Of a stretch of 64,000 nt of DNA, positions 34,685-44,254 are shown piece by piece. The position numbers were made by a program, and so were the translations under genes. Origin of the DNA: UBA5069 sp964560495 (lineage in GTDB: Bacteria; Chloroflexota; Anaerolineae; Caldilineales; Caldilineaceae); the NCBI GenBank assembly GCA_964560495.1, contig CAZLMM010000008.1, forward strand, positions 65,205 through 129,204. The letters are read 5' to 3'. The notes below the pieces were generated by a model. That model was not told where the DNA came from, did no database searches, and saw only the letters and a program-made list of their open reading frames with translations. Numbering within the stretch: the stretch's first letter is position 1; every line of letters begins with the position of its first letter.

Positions 34685-35221
34685 TCACAGGGCCGCGGCG
34701 CCGCATGCGCCGCGATAGCCGCAGAGACGACAGCGTTCTGGTTCGTTGTGTTGGCGCTGCACTTCGGACGCGCCGCGGGCGCGACGCACAGCCTCGGCAG
34801 CGTCGCTGACCTGGCGGCGCAACTCGTCAGTGAAGGGAATCTGAAGTGTGGCGTCGGCGTAGCGCAGCAGACCGTAGGGCGGGGTCACGCCATACACCTC
34901 CTCGACCATCAAGCAGTAGGCAGCAAGCTGCAAGATATGTCCAGGGTGAGGGGAAGCCGGACGGCGTCGGCTTTTCACTTCCACAGGGATGACCAGTTTT
35001 CGCTTGCCCTCGCTGCGGTGAACCAGATAATCAGGCCGCCCCACCAACCCGTAGCGACGGCTGATGAGGGGCGCTTCCACTTTTTCTTCTGCGCCTGTGT
35101 CGTGATAGACAAGCTCGCCTGTGGGCAGACCTGCCTTTTTCCGGGTGCGTCTGCCCCACCAGATGAAAAGGAACCCACAGGCCAACAGAACGATCGCGAC
35201 GACAATGAGCAGGCCAGGCAT
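34685..35221 (-). CDS. Membrane-anchored Cas4-like PD-(D/E)XK nuclease
   Basis: A 178-residue protein with one N-terminal transmembrane helix (about 4-22) followed by a Cas4/Dna2-type nuclease domain: Asp64 in GRPDYLV, Glu81 and Lys83 in VEVKS, and Gln98 and Tyr102 in QLAAY. At the C-terminus Cys164, Cys167 and Cys173 match the three-cysteine end of Cas4 iron-sulfur proteins. The fourth, N-terminal cysteine is missing from the soluble part. No CRISPR array or other cas gene is in the window, so it is a stand-alone Cas4-like protein. It lies 18 bases after the alcohol dehydrogenase gene. Confidence 0.8.
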   Translation of the reverse strand: MPGLLIVVAIVLLACGFLFIWWGRRTRKKAGLPTGELVYHDTGAEEKVEAPLISRRYGLVGRPDYLVHRSEGKRKLVIPVEVKSRRRPASPHPGHILQLAAYCLMVEEVYGVTPPYGLLRYADATLQIPFTDELRRQVSDAAEAVRRARGASEVQRQHNEPERCRLCGYRGACGAAAL

Positions 35222-35239
35222 AGGCTAGATGGGTCAGAG

Positions 35240-36340
35240 TCAAAAGACGATGACGCCACGGGCAACTGCGCCCGCTTCCATATCTTGAAAGGCCTGGGGG
35301 AGCTGGTCGAGGGCATAGCGCGCAGTTACCAGCCGGTCAATGGGTAGTCGGTTCGAACGATAGAGATGGAGGAGTTGCGGCACATCCACCAACGGTCGCG
35401 CAGATCCAGCGAAGCAGCCCAACAGCCGTTTGTTCTGAAAGATGAGTGCGCCGGCAGAGATTGGCACTTCCTGTTTTGCTGAGTGCATGCCGATGATGAC
35501 AGCCGTTCCGCCTGGCCGCGCCATGGTGAGCGCCTGGTTGATGGTGGTCGCACCGCCGACGCTGTCAAAGACATAGGTCGGGCCGCCGTTGAGCATCTCC
35601 TTTACCGCCGCCACAGCATCCAGCGAACGAGCGTTGAGCGTGTGGGTGGCGCCAAACTGGCGGGCAAATTCTAATTTGCTTTCCATCACATCCACTGCCA
35701 CAACCGGAGCACAACCGGCCAGGGTACAGCCCATGATGGCGCTCAGCCCTACGCCGCCGCAACCGATCACAGCTGCGCTGCTGCCGGGGACGATTTGCGC
35801 CGTGTTGATGACCGCGCCCACGCCCGTCATCACCGCGCAGCCGGCCACCGCAGCGACCTCGAAGGGGATATCATCGGCGATGGGGATGACGCCGGCCTCG
35901 TCGATCACGATGTATTCCGACATTGTGGCAGAACTCAGCATGGGCTTCAGGGGCAGACCATCCAGCCCAGTATGACGAGATGTGCCATCGGGCATGAGCG
36001 CGCTGAAGGTGGTGGCTGCAAACCGCTCGCAAAGGTTGGGCATCCCCCGGCGACAGGTGGGGCATTGGCCACATGCCGGCAACCAATTGACGGCAATGTG
36101 GTCGCCTGGGCGGATGCGAGTGACATTGCTGCCCACCTCTTCGACCACGCCAGCGCCCTCGTGACCGAGCACCAGAGGCGGCGTTGCACGCAGCTCGCCG
36201 CGCATATTGTGCAAGTCTGAATGACACACGCCGGCCGCGCGCACGCGCACCAGGACTTCATTGGCTTTTGGCGGATCGAGGTTGATTTGTTCGATGGTCA
36301 ACTGGTTGACCGCACGCACAACGGCAGCATTTGTCAGCAT
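35240..36340 (-). CDS. Zinc-dependent alcohol dehydrogenase
   Basis: A 366-residue medium-chain dehydrogenase. Catalytic zinc ligands: Cys39-His40 (GVCHSD) and His60-Glu61. The structural zinc site is complete (Cys90, 93, 96, 104 in CGQCPTCRRGMPNLC). The Rossmann loop GCGGVGLSA lies at about 193-201, followed by VAVDVMESK, which suits NAD. It is closest in pattern to class III-like/acyl-type alcohol dehydrogenases. The ATG at 36340 lies 6 bases after the MaoC gene's stop, making a two- or three-gene unit with the Cas4-like gene. Confidence 0.9.
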   Translation of the reverse strand: MLTNAAVVRAVNQLTIEQINLDPPKANEVLVRVRAAGVCHSDLHNMRGELRATPPLVLGHEGAGVVEEVGSNVTRIRPGDHIAVNWLPACGQCPTCRRGMPNLCERFAATTFSALMPDGTSRHTGLDGLPLKPMLSSATMSEYIVIDEAGVIPIADDIPFEVAAVAGCAVMTGVGAVINTAQIVPGSSAAVIGCGGVGLSAIMGCTLAGCAPVVAVDVMESKLEFARQFGATHTLNARSLDAVAAVKEMLNGGPTYVFDSVGGATTINQALTMARPGGTAVIIGMHSAKQEVPISAGALIFQNKRLLGCFAGSARPLVDVPQLLHLYRSNRLPIDRLVTARYALDQLPQAFQDMEAGAVARGVIVF

Positions 36341-36346
36341 ATTCGC

Positions 36347-36817
<471 letters not shown>

Positions 36818-36822
36818 GCACT

Positions 36823-37345
36823 CTCTTGTTCTATTGTTTTGGAGAATTCGATGAGAAAGAGCCGCCGGAATCCGCCGTGCGAAACGAACAAACTCCTGCT
36901 GCATCTCCTCGAAACGTTGAGGGTCGATTCCCGTGGCGCGTTCGATGGTCTCCCATGTCACGCCAACCTTGAGCAATTCGGCGATGGTCTTGATCTCGCC
37001 TTTGATTTCCCCTCTGTTCCTCTCTCAGTTCTTCTCTTATACTTCGCTCTGTTTGAAACCAGGAGTTTTCACAGTTCAAAAACTCCTGGTTTCAAAGCAA
37101 CCGCAGTTTAGTTCCCCTTCACGCAACAGTTCTTCTTCTGACCTATGGGCGTCTACCGTTCTGGCAAATTCTGTGACTGTTCGACCTTCCTGTGTGGCAA
37201 AGACATAGCGCACAAAAACGCGCGCATAGTTGACGCCGCCGTTCTCCGACATTTGCGCCAATAACTCAGCAGCCCAGGTTCAGCGTCTCTTGGATGGGTT
37301 CATGGAACGCAGCATACATGAGCAGTTGCATCACCTTCGCGCGCA
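36823..37345 (-). pseudogene. Decayed Rpn/PD-(D/E)XK-like gene split by MITE A3
   Basis: On the minus strand, broken frames can be stitched together. 37345-37262 gives MQLLMYAAFHEPIQ; after a frame change 37261-37107 gives MSENGGVNYARVFVRYVFA and EEELLREGEL; then comes repeat A3; then EELREEQRG; and after another frame change GEIKGEIKTIAELLKVGV and IERATGIDPQRFEEMQQE up to 36830. The tail style resembles Rpn-type recombination-promoting nucleases/transposase_31 proteins (low confidence). Joining the flanks across A3 restores one reading frame at ...REGELREELREEQRG. Confidence 0.55.
37038..37110 (-). repeat. MITE-like palindromic repeat A3, inside a pseudogene
   Basis: A 73-base copy in reverse orientation (TATACTTCGC to GCAGTTTA). 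Its flanks, GGGGAAC and AGAGAAG on the minus strand, join cleanly if one TA is kept, consistent with TA target duplication. Confidence 0.8.
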
Positions 37346-37542
37346 AGTTACCCCTTATTGTAGTCGGATTCAAGCCAGATTGGTGAACTGCTCATGAGTG
37401 GTGAATAATTGAATGGCGAAGCCGACAGCGTGCGATCAGGTGGAATCCAGTCGATCATACTACGGCAAAGCGGGATTGCAAATTCGCTGGCGTGTGGATC
37501 AGGCAAGAAGACGAGAAGACCACATCAGGCCGGTCAACAACA

Positions 37543-37584
37543 GCATGCCCTCTTGGAAAGCCTGAGTGACCCAAGAGGGCATGC
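37543..37584 (-). terminator. Terminator-like hairpin after the secreted pair
   Basis: A 14-bp perfect stem (GCATGCCCTCTTGG, 37543-37556, with 37571-37584) and a 14-base loop, 25 bases beyond the stop of the minus-strand gene at 37609. The T-rich tail (TGTTGTTG) is weak. Confidence 0.6.
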
Positions 37585-37608
37585 GTCTAAACGAGATGCG
37601 GCTTGCAC

Positions 37609-38610
37609 CTACTGCTTCTGGATGATGGGCAGATAGAGCTCGCCAAAGACCACGTTAGCCGAACAGAGGGCGGCGTCAAGGTCATCGTTGGCGGCCAGTC
37701 CCATCTGCCCGGCGCTGCGATAGATGCGCAACGGCGCTACGCTCAGCAGGTCGCCGGCATTGGCGCCGAGGGTCGCTAACGAGGGAGAGGCCGAGGCAAG
37801 GGAAATCAGCACCTTGTCGCCGCTATCCAGCGCGCCATTGCCGTTCTCCTGAAGACACAGCGCGTCGATGGCGTCGCCGCTGACCAGACCCAGGCTGCTA
37901 TGATCCGCGTAGACCACCGGCAAGAAGTCGCCTGTGGCCGCGAGAATATCCGCCGCAGTTGCGCTGATGTTTGTCAGGCTGGGAGAATCCGTTGTCAGTG
38001 CAAAGAAGATTGGATTGTCCAGGCGACCATCGCAATCCAGGTCTACGCTCTGACACGGGTCGCGTTCCAGCGCATCGACGTCGTCAGAGGTCGGCGTCTC
38101 GCTCAGGGTCAGGCCATAGCCGCCGTTGCCGGCGCAGGCGATGCCATCGCCATCCAAGTCTTGCGCGTTGGAACCATCGAACTCAGTCTGAAACGCATCG
38201 GCCTGGGGTTGCGAAGGTGAACATCCTGCTTCGGCGCTGACAGCCGAACCTGCTGCGCCGAGCGCGCCTGTCTTTACCGAGAAGTGAAGCGCCGGCAGGC
38301 CATCGGCGATGAAGTCGCCGCCATAGGAAAGCGCGCTCAGATCATCCACTGCGTTCGTGTCGGGGTCGGTGCAGACCAGGCCCAGTTCTTCGCAGGCGAT
38401 CGAGACGATGCCGCCAGCGACAAGAATGTCCGCCGGACGCAGCCCGAGCGCCGTTGCCGGTCCGGCGCGCGCCACCGAGAAGCTGAAGCTCTGGACATCG
38501 GCCGGCGGCGTGTGGGGCGACGCCGGAGCGCCCGTGACTGCGGCGATCAGGATCAGCGGCAGCGCGACGAGCAGGAATCGTAATTGTCTCACACCCTGTA
38601 GTGCGCGCAT
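37609..38610 (-). CDS. Secreted Excalibur-like calcium-binding protein
   Basis: A 333-residue exported protein: signal peptide (1-28), then several degenerate repeats of about 50 residues (ADILVAGG, ADILAATG, AGDLLSVA), and an Excalibur-like calcium loop DLDGDGIACAG at about residues 151-161. The C-terminus is VVFGELYLPIIQKQ, ending with the YLP motif seen elsewhere. TGAGGTGA precedes the ATG, which lies 13 bases after the stop of the poly-Trp gene, so the two are co-transcribed. Function unknown; calcium-dependent surface assembly is a guess. Confidence 0.7.
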   Translation of the reverse strand: MRALQGVRQLRFLLVALPLILIAAVTGAPASPHTPPADVQSFSFSVARAGPATALGLRPADILVAGGIVSIACEELGLVCTDPDTNAVDDLSALSYGGDFIADGLPALHFSVKTGALGAAGSAVSAEAGCSPSQPQADAFQTEFDGSNAQDLDGDGIACAGNGGYGLTLSETPTSDDVDALERDPCQSVDLDCDGRLDNPIFFALTTDSPSLTNISATAADILAATGDFLPVVYADHSSLGLVSGDAIDALCLQENGNGALDSGDKVLISLASASPSLATLGANAGDLLSVAPLRIYRSAGQMGLAANDDLDAALCSANVVFGELYLPIIQKQ

Positions 38611-38623
38611 GGTTCACCTCACT

Positions 38624-39973
38624 TTACTGAGGCGGCCACTGGGGCATGAAGACGCGCACCGGCGTGATCTGTTCTACATCCAGGCTTTCGCCCTCACCCA
38701 CGCCGATGTCGATGCAGTCGCTGCTGTTCCACCACCACCACCAATATCCCCAACCGCACCAGTAGGGAAAGTAGTAGACAAGCGCAGCCTGGGCGTTGGC
38801 CGCCGTTTCACCGGCGGCAATCCAGCGTTGCGTCTGCCAGCTCAGGAAGTAGTGTTGAATATCCACATCCAGGTTTTGCGGCGTCACCAATGCCAGATCG
38901 TACCAACGACCCGGAATCCAGGGGTAGATGACCTGGCTGGTTTGGGCAGGCGTCACGGTGATGGGGTTCGGGTCTGTCGGTCCCTTGTTGCTCACCAGCA
39001 CATAATCCACCGAGATGTGGGGTCCGGTCTGAAGGACGACCTTCTCACAGCGACCGATGAGCGCAACCAGGGCGGGCGCGGTTTCGGCTACGTTGTGTAG
39101 GGCATCCGTCGGCCCCATGTTCATGCCGGCGTTGAGCGCAGCCATAGATGCGTTCTTCTGTTGTGGAGTGATGTCTGTCGCACGCTCCGCATCAGCCTTG
39201 AGATGATTGTAGAGAATCTCGCGGCAGTCGATGTTAGGATAAGCCGTCTGCGCAATTGGGAGGGGAAGGATGCGTTGATAGGCGTAGCCCAAACGCCAGG
39301 GCAGCGGCCACCACCACCACCACCACCAGGGTTGATAGTGAATGTCTTTCTTCATCACCTCGGAGCCGCGCACATAGTCGGCGGCCACATCGAGCTGGCT
39401 GAAACGCTGAACATTGGTGCCGGCCACAAGTTGTGGCCCGATGCCAATGACGACGAAGCCCTCGACGGTGAAGCCAATGCCATATGTCCCAACGAAGGTG
39501 GCGTTCACGTTGCCGGTCAGCAGCTTGGCGATATCGTCGCAGTCGATGCGGAAGGCGTAGTCGGGGCCGAGAACGACCCTGAACCACTTGCCCGGCGGCA
39601 CGCCCTGCTCTACCTTGCTGTGGTCTTCCACGGGAGCCAACACTGCTTTCTTGAAGAGTGTGACTGCATGGGCGTTGGGATTGTGGATCAGAACGTCCGT
39701 CGCCTGATGAACGATGGGCGCATTCAAGCCATACCAGAACTGTCCTGGCGGGAGCGCGGCTGTGCAGACAAACTTGGCCGAATACTGCAAGATCATGCTC
39801 TGGGCGTTGCTGGCGTCCGGCGCATCTTGCGCCAGCACACCTTCGATGTGCGGCCCGCTACGGGCTACCTCCGGCGGCGCAGCCTGGAGAGGCGTCCAGA
39901 CGCCGGCCAATAAGCCCAAGACCAGCCCAACGATGGTCAGCACATTGACCACCATTCGTTTGTTGGCGTTCAT
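38624..39973 (-). CDS. Secreted poly-tryptophan protein, unknown function
   Basis: A 449-residue exported protein from ATG 39973, which has AAAGGAGG at ideal spacing; the longer frame to 40198 is not supported. Signal peptide about 1-31. The notable features are a run of seven Trp (residues 216-222, in HYQPWWWWWWWPLPW) and a second of five Trp (411-415, in YWWWWWNSSDC), encoded by uninterrupted TGG triplets. The rest is beta-rich, with several Cys and no recognised domain. It is the first gene of a two-gene unit with the Excalibur-like protein. The Trp runs could insert in a membrane interface or bind glycans or aromatics; this is speculative. Confidence 0.7.
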   Translation of the reverse strand: MNANKRMVVNVLTIVGLVLGLLAGVWTPLQAAPPEVARSGPHIEGVLAQDAPDASNAQSMILQYSAKFVCTAALPPGQFWYGLNAPIVHQATDVLIHNPNAHAVTLFKKAVLAPVEDHSKVEQGVPPGKWFRVVLGPDYAFRIDCDDIAKLLTGNVNATFVGTYGIGFTVEGFVVIGIGPQLVAGTNVQRFSQLDVAADYVRGSEVMKKDIHYQPWWWWWWWPLPWRLGYAYQRILPLPIAQTAYPNIDCREILYNHLKADAERATDITPQQKNASMAALNAGMNMGPTDALHNVAETAPALVALIGRCEKVVLQTGPHISVDYVLVSNKGPTDPNPITVTPAQTSQVIYPWIPGRWYDLALVTPQNLDVDIQHYFLSWQTQRWIAAGETAANAQAALVYYFPYWCGWGYWWWWWNSSDCIDIGVGEGESLDVEQITPVRVFMPQWPPQ

Positions 39974-40526
39974 AGTTACCTCCTTTTGTGAACGTGAACA
40001 GCCAAACGCAACGAAAACACAGAACCGGCAATCCGGCTCTTCGGGGCAACGGGCAGGCAGCAGATACGTGAGCGATGGGAATGGTCCTGCCAGCGAACCA
40101 TTCCTGGCAGCGATGTATGCGAGAGGCGATGACAACCAGGACGACGATGGATGTAAGAACGTTGTGTAACAGCGCAGAATATGATGATCGTAGATCACAT
40201 TGGGGCGTAAGTCAATAGTAAAGTTGAGCCTTCAAGCGGGGACTGTCTAGCGAATCGTCTTAGTTCATTCCCCAGATGAACTACGCCCAGTGATCCCGAT
40301 GGCACTGTAACAGAAAGCTACCGCGGACCGCTATGAGTGTAACAACAGTTTGAGAATGATCTGGGTCACAAGCGCAGGCGGAGCTGGGCGAATACGCAGT
40401 TCTACGGCGCCGGAGAATGATGGTCAATGTTGGGCGAGTTCGTCTTGCCTGCGGTTTCACGATAGAATAGCCTTGTTTGATTTTTCCGTTCGTCTGATTG
40501 ACCAGGTAAGGTCGGGAGAATTTTCT
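39974..40526. other. Divergent intergenic region, poly-Trp gene / carbamoyltransferase
   Basis: A 553-base region. Open frames run through both ends (to 40198 on minus, from 40350 on plus) but show no conserved sequence or start signals. Ribosome binding sites for both genes lie at the edges. No repeat or RNA was recognised. Confidence 0.5.
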
Positions 40527-41504
<978 letters not shown>

Positions 41505-41516
41505 AGGTGAATCCGA

Positions 41517-43292
41517 TTACAGCCAGGCTGTGAGATCGCCAGGGGCGGCTAACACGAGGTCGGCGTCGCGCAGATTTTCTTCCGTTCCCAGCCCAGAGGT
41601 GACGCCGACTGTGGGCATCTCTGCTGCACGTCCGCCACGCAACCCCACATCGGTGTCGCTGACGACCAAAACCCGATTCGGAGTCAACTCGAATTGGGAC
41701 ACAACTTGGGCGAGCGCGTCGGTGTGGGGCAAGATGTTGCGCACATCCTCGCGGGCGAGAAGAATGTCAAAGACTCCGTTGCGCAGATCTGCGCGCTCTA
41801 GAAAGGATTCTACGCTCTGCCGGTCGCGCGTGGATACGGCTGCCAGACGGTACTTTTGGGCAAGGACGAGCAGGATCTCTTTGATGCCACTGTGCGCTTC
41901 CATTTTGTCGGCAGGTGGATAACACCGCAGCCAATTCAAGCGTGGAGTCAGGCGTCTGAGATGATCGCGCAGTTCCAAATGCCAGAGTTGATTGGCAAAG
42001 AGATTCAGCGGGCCTTCTAGCCCGATCAGGAGTCGCCGTGCAAGAATGGATCGCATTTCTGGCGACAGGATGCGATCCATCCAGTGAAACCGCTGCGCCG
42101 GCCACTCGATGGCTGCGTCATCGATCTTGCTGATCACGCCGTCCAGGTCGAAGATGATCGCCTCGATTTTGCGCCCGCCGATCACCCCTGAAATCTGGAT
42201 GGCGGACTGCGCTGTCGCTTCAAGTTCAAAAGGTTCCTGGTCAGTGAGTTTACGCGTGACGTAGACGATCAGCACGCGTGCGCTGGCGATGACCGGCGCA
42301 GCCAGGAGGATGCCCAGCACCCCAAAAACCAACGCGCCGCAGATGATGCCGACGAATGTCACCGCCGGGTGCAGCTTCACCTGGCCGCCCACATAGCGAG
42401 GAATGAAGTAGATGTTCTCCACCTGGGCAATGATGAAGTAGATGACGCCGACGACGATAGCGAAAAAGAGATTGCTCACCGGCAGCCAGTAAGAGCCTTG
42501 AAACAGGGCAAGCAGAGTGCCGATCACGCCGCTGATGATGGGGCCGATGGAAGGCAGAAACTCCATGATGCCGGCCAACAGCGCAAGACCCGTCGCATTA
42601 GGCATTCCAACGATCAACAAGCAAACCCAGGTGACCAGGCCAATTGCGACGCCCAACAATAGCTGGCCGCGCAGGAAACTTTGCCACACGACGCTCAATT
42701 CATGAACAAGACGACGCGTTTCGTCGCGATAGTCGTATGGGATCAACTCGAATGCCCAACGCTCCAGCTTGTGCCAATCTTTGAGCAGCCAGAAGTTGAG
42801 CACGAAGACATAGACGATATTCACGACCCCTGTCGTCAAGCTACGGGCCAGGGATGCTGGATTTTGCGTGATGGCGCTGAGGAGCGGCTGCAACACGTCG
42901 CCGGCCTGAGAAAAGAGAGCGCCGGCTGAAAGTTCATAGGGGCCAATGGTCAAGAGCGGATTGTTCGCTGCGGCCCGTAGGTTTGTCACAAGGTCGCGCA
43001 GGGTATTGGTCAGTGCGTTGGTGATGATGTCCAGGCGCGGAACGATCAAAAAGACGAGGAGGGCAACAGCCACAACGACAATGATGTAGACAGCAAAGAT
43101 GGAAGTCGAGCGGGCCCATCCTGTGCGGCGCTGCACCCAATTCAAGGGGTAGCTAAGGATGAAGGTCAGCAGCAGCGCGACGATTGTGGGCGCAATGATC
43201 TCGCGAAAGGTGATCAGCAGAATAACGCCGATCACCGCCAACGCGCTGGCGACGATAATCTTGGTGATTGTGCTCCAGCGGCGGGAGTTCAT
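41517..43292 (-). CDS. AI-2E-family transporter fused to HAD phosphatase-like domain
   Basis: A 591-residue fusion. Residues 1-355 are an AI-2E/PerM-type permease with about eight helices (including MEFLPSIGPIISGVIG and the YVGGQVKLHPAV segment). Residues about 376-591 are a haloacid-dehalogenase domain with motif I FDLDGV (Asp382, Asp384), motif II VSTRD and motif IV VSDTDVGLRGGRAAEMPT. The lysine expected in motif III before the ILPHTDALAQ segment is not obvious, so activity is uncertain. This author does not know such a fusion as common. The gene is convergent with the carbamoyltransferase (12-base gap) and lies upstream of no clear partner. Confidence 0.85.
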   Translation of the reverse strand: MNSRRWSTITKIIVASALAVIGVILLITFREIIAPTIVALLLTFILSYPLNWVQRRTGWARSTSIFAVYIIVVVAVALLVFLIVPRLDIITNALTNTLRDLVTNLRAAANNPLLTIGPYELSAGALFSQAGDVLQPLLSAITQNPASLARSLTTGVVNIVYVFVLNFWLLKDWHKLERWAFELIPYDYRDETRRLVHELSVVWQSFLRGQLLLGVAIGLVTWVCLLIVGMPNATGLALLAGIMEFLPSIGPIISGVIGTLLALFQGSYWLPVSNLFFAIVVGVIYFIIAQVENIYFIPRYVGGQVKLHPAVTFVGIICGALVFGVLGILLAAPVIASARVLIVYVTRKLTDQEPFELEATAQSAIQISGVIGGRKIEAIIFDLDGVISKIDDAAIEWPAQRFHWMDRILSPEMRSILARRLLIGLEGPLNLFANQLWHLELRDHLRRLTPRLNWLRCYPPADKMEAHSGIKEILLVLAQKYRLAAVSTRDRQSVESFLERADLRNGVFDILLAREDVRNILPHTDALAQVVSQFELTPNRVLVVSDTDVGLRGGRAAEMPTVGVTSGLGTEENLRDADLVLAAPGDLTAWL

Positions 43293-43472
43293 GGCAACCG
43301 CAGTCTCGGATCGCTATGCAAGGTGCGTTATAGAGTGGGTTTGTAAATTCGCATCGTGGGGTGTGAGCGGCGGCGCCGACTTCTCCGATCGTTCAACAAC
43401 ACCGATTCGCCGCCGTTCGGGTCTTTCTTTCATGCGCCAGTCTGGTCGTCACCCAGCTTTGGCGACTCGTCG

Positions 43473-44072
43473 CTAAAACAGCGACACCTGATTGAGCGGC
43501 CAATAGCGCAGCCAGACGCGACCGACAATGGTCTCTCGCTTGACCGGGCCAAATGAGCGACTGTCGTTGCTATTGTCGCGATTGTCGCCCATGACAAAAT
43601 ACTCCAGCGCTCCCAGCGTTGTTGGCGCCATGTAGGTGTGACCAATATCATGGGTAAATGGCTCGGCAAGCTCCCGACCACCCACCAACACCACACCGTC
43701 ACGAATCTCGATCGTTTCTCCTGGCAAGCCAACGATGCGTTTGACCAGCATGTCATCTACACCAGGCAGGTCGAGAACGATGATGTCGTTGCGCGCCGGC
43801 GCGCGGAAGCGATAGGTTAATTTATCGACGATGAGTCGCTGGTGAGGGCGTAGACTCGGCTCCATGCTTTGGCCATAGACAACTGTTGCCTGCGCCAGAA
43901 AGAGATGAACGATCATGGCCAGGATGATGGCAGGCAGCGCGACCTGGAGCAAGTCGCGCACAAAACGCAAAAGATCATTGCCGCCGTCGCTGGCATGTGC
44001 GATCTCTTCGCGCTCTGCTCTGGCAGGCTCTTGAGGATTCTCTTGTTTCTCTTCGTCGGAAATGTACTGCAT
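43473..44072 (-). CDS. lepB: Signal peptidase I
   Basis: A membrane serine peptidase that removes signal peptides from exported proteins. 199 residues from ATG 44072 (AGGTG upstream; TTG at 44093 is less likely). One N-terminal membrane helix (about 45-65), the catalytic Ser in YGQSMEPSL, the catalytic Lys in LVKRIVGLPGE, and the GDNRDNSNDSR box are present. It has its own promoter and is divergent from the GH3-like membrane protein gene. Confidence 0.94.
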   Translation of the reverse strand: MQYISDEEKQENPQEPARAEREEIAHASDGGNDLLRFVRDLLQVALPAIILAMIVHLFLAQATVVYGQSMEPSLRPHQRLIVDKLTYRFRAPARNDIIVLDLPGVDDMLVKRIVGLPGETIEIRDGVVLVGGRELAEPFTHDIGHTYMAPTTLGALEYFVMGDNRDNSNDSRSFGPVKRETIVGRVWLRYWPLNQVSLF

Positions 44073-44109
44073 TGTTCTACACCTGTTATCCAATGATATT
44101 GCGGCTCAC

Positions 44110-44138
44110 AGTATAGCCCGAACGTTCTGTTTCGCCAA
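44110..44138 (-). promoter_or_regulatory. lepB promoter
   Basis: On the minus strand TTGGCG (44138-44133), 17-base spacer, TATACT (44115-44110). The divergent gene has exactly the same two hexamers with the same spacing. Confidence 0.7.
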
Positions 44139-44170
44139 ACAGCAGCGCAAAATATCTGGATTGCGCGTGT

Positions 44171-44199
44171 TTGGCGCTCACCCATGAGAACGCTATACT
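44171..44199 (+). promoter_or_regulatory. Promoter of the GH3-like gene
   Basis: TTGGCG (44171-44176), 17-base spacer, TATACT (44194-44199). Start of transcription near 44206, about 49 bases before the start codon at 44255. Confidence 0.7.
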
Positions 44200-44254
44200 G
44201 TTATCGAACGTCACGGATTGTTGCGAATCCTGACGATATCTGCTCCCGACGACG

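Larger units (their letters stand above)
36818..37608. other. Non-coding region with pseudogene, MITE and hairpin
   Basis: A 791-base stretch without an intact gene. It contains the decayed gene (36823-37345), repeat A3 within it, and the hairpin at 37543-37584. Nothing is recognised in 37346-37542. Confidence 0.6.

Noticed and set aside
36818..36976. N-terminal extension of the MaoC-like hydratase
   Set aside because: The extra residues match the tail of the neighbouring decayed gene, not the MaoC family.
39308..39328. CCA triplet run taken as a possible coding artefact
   Set aside because: The reading frame on the minus strand is open on both sides with signal peptide and ribosome binding site, so the Trp run is treated as real coding sequence.
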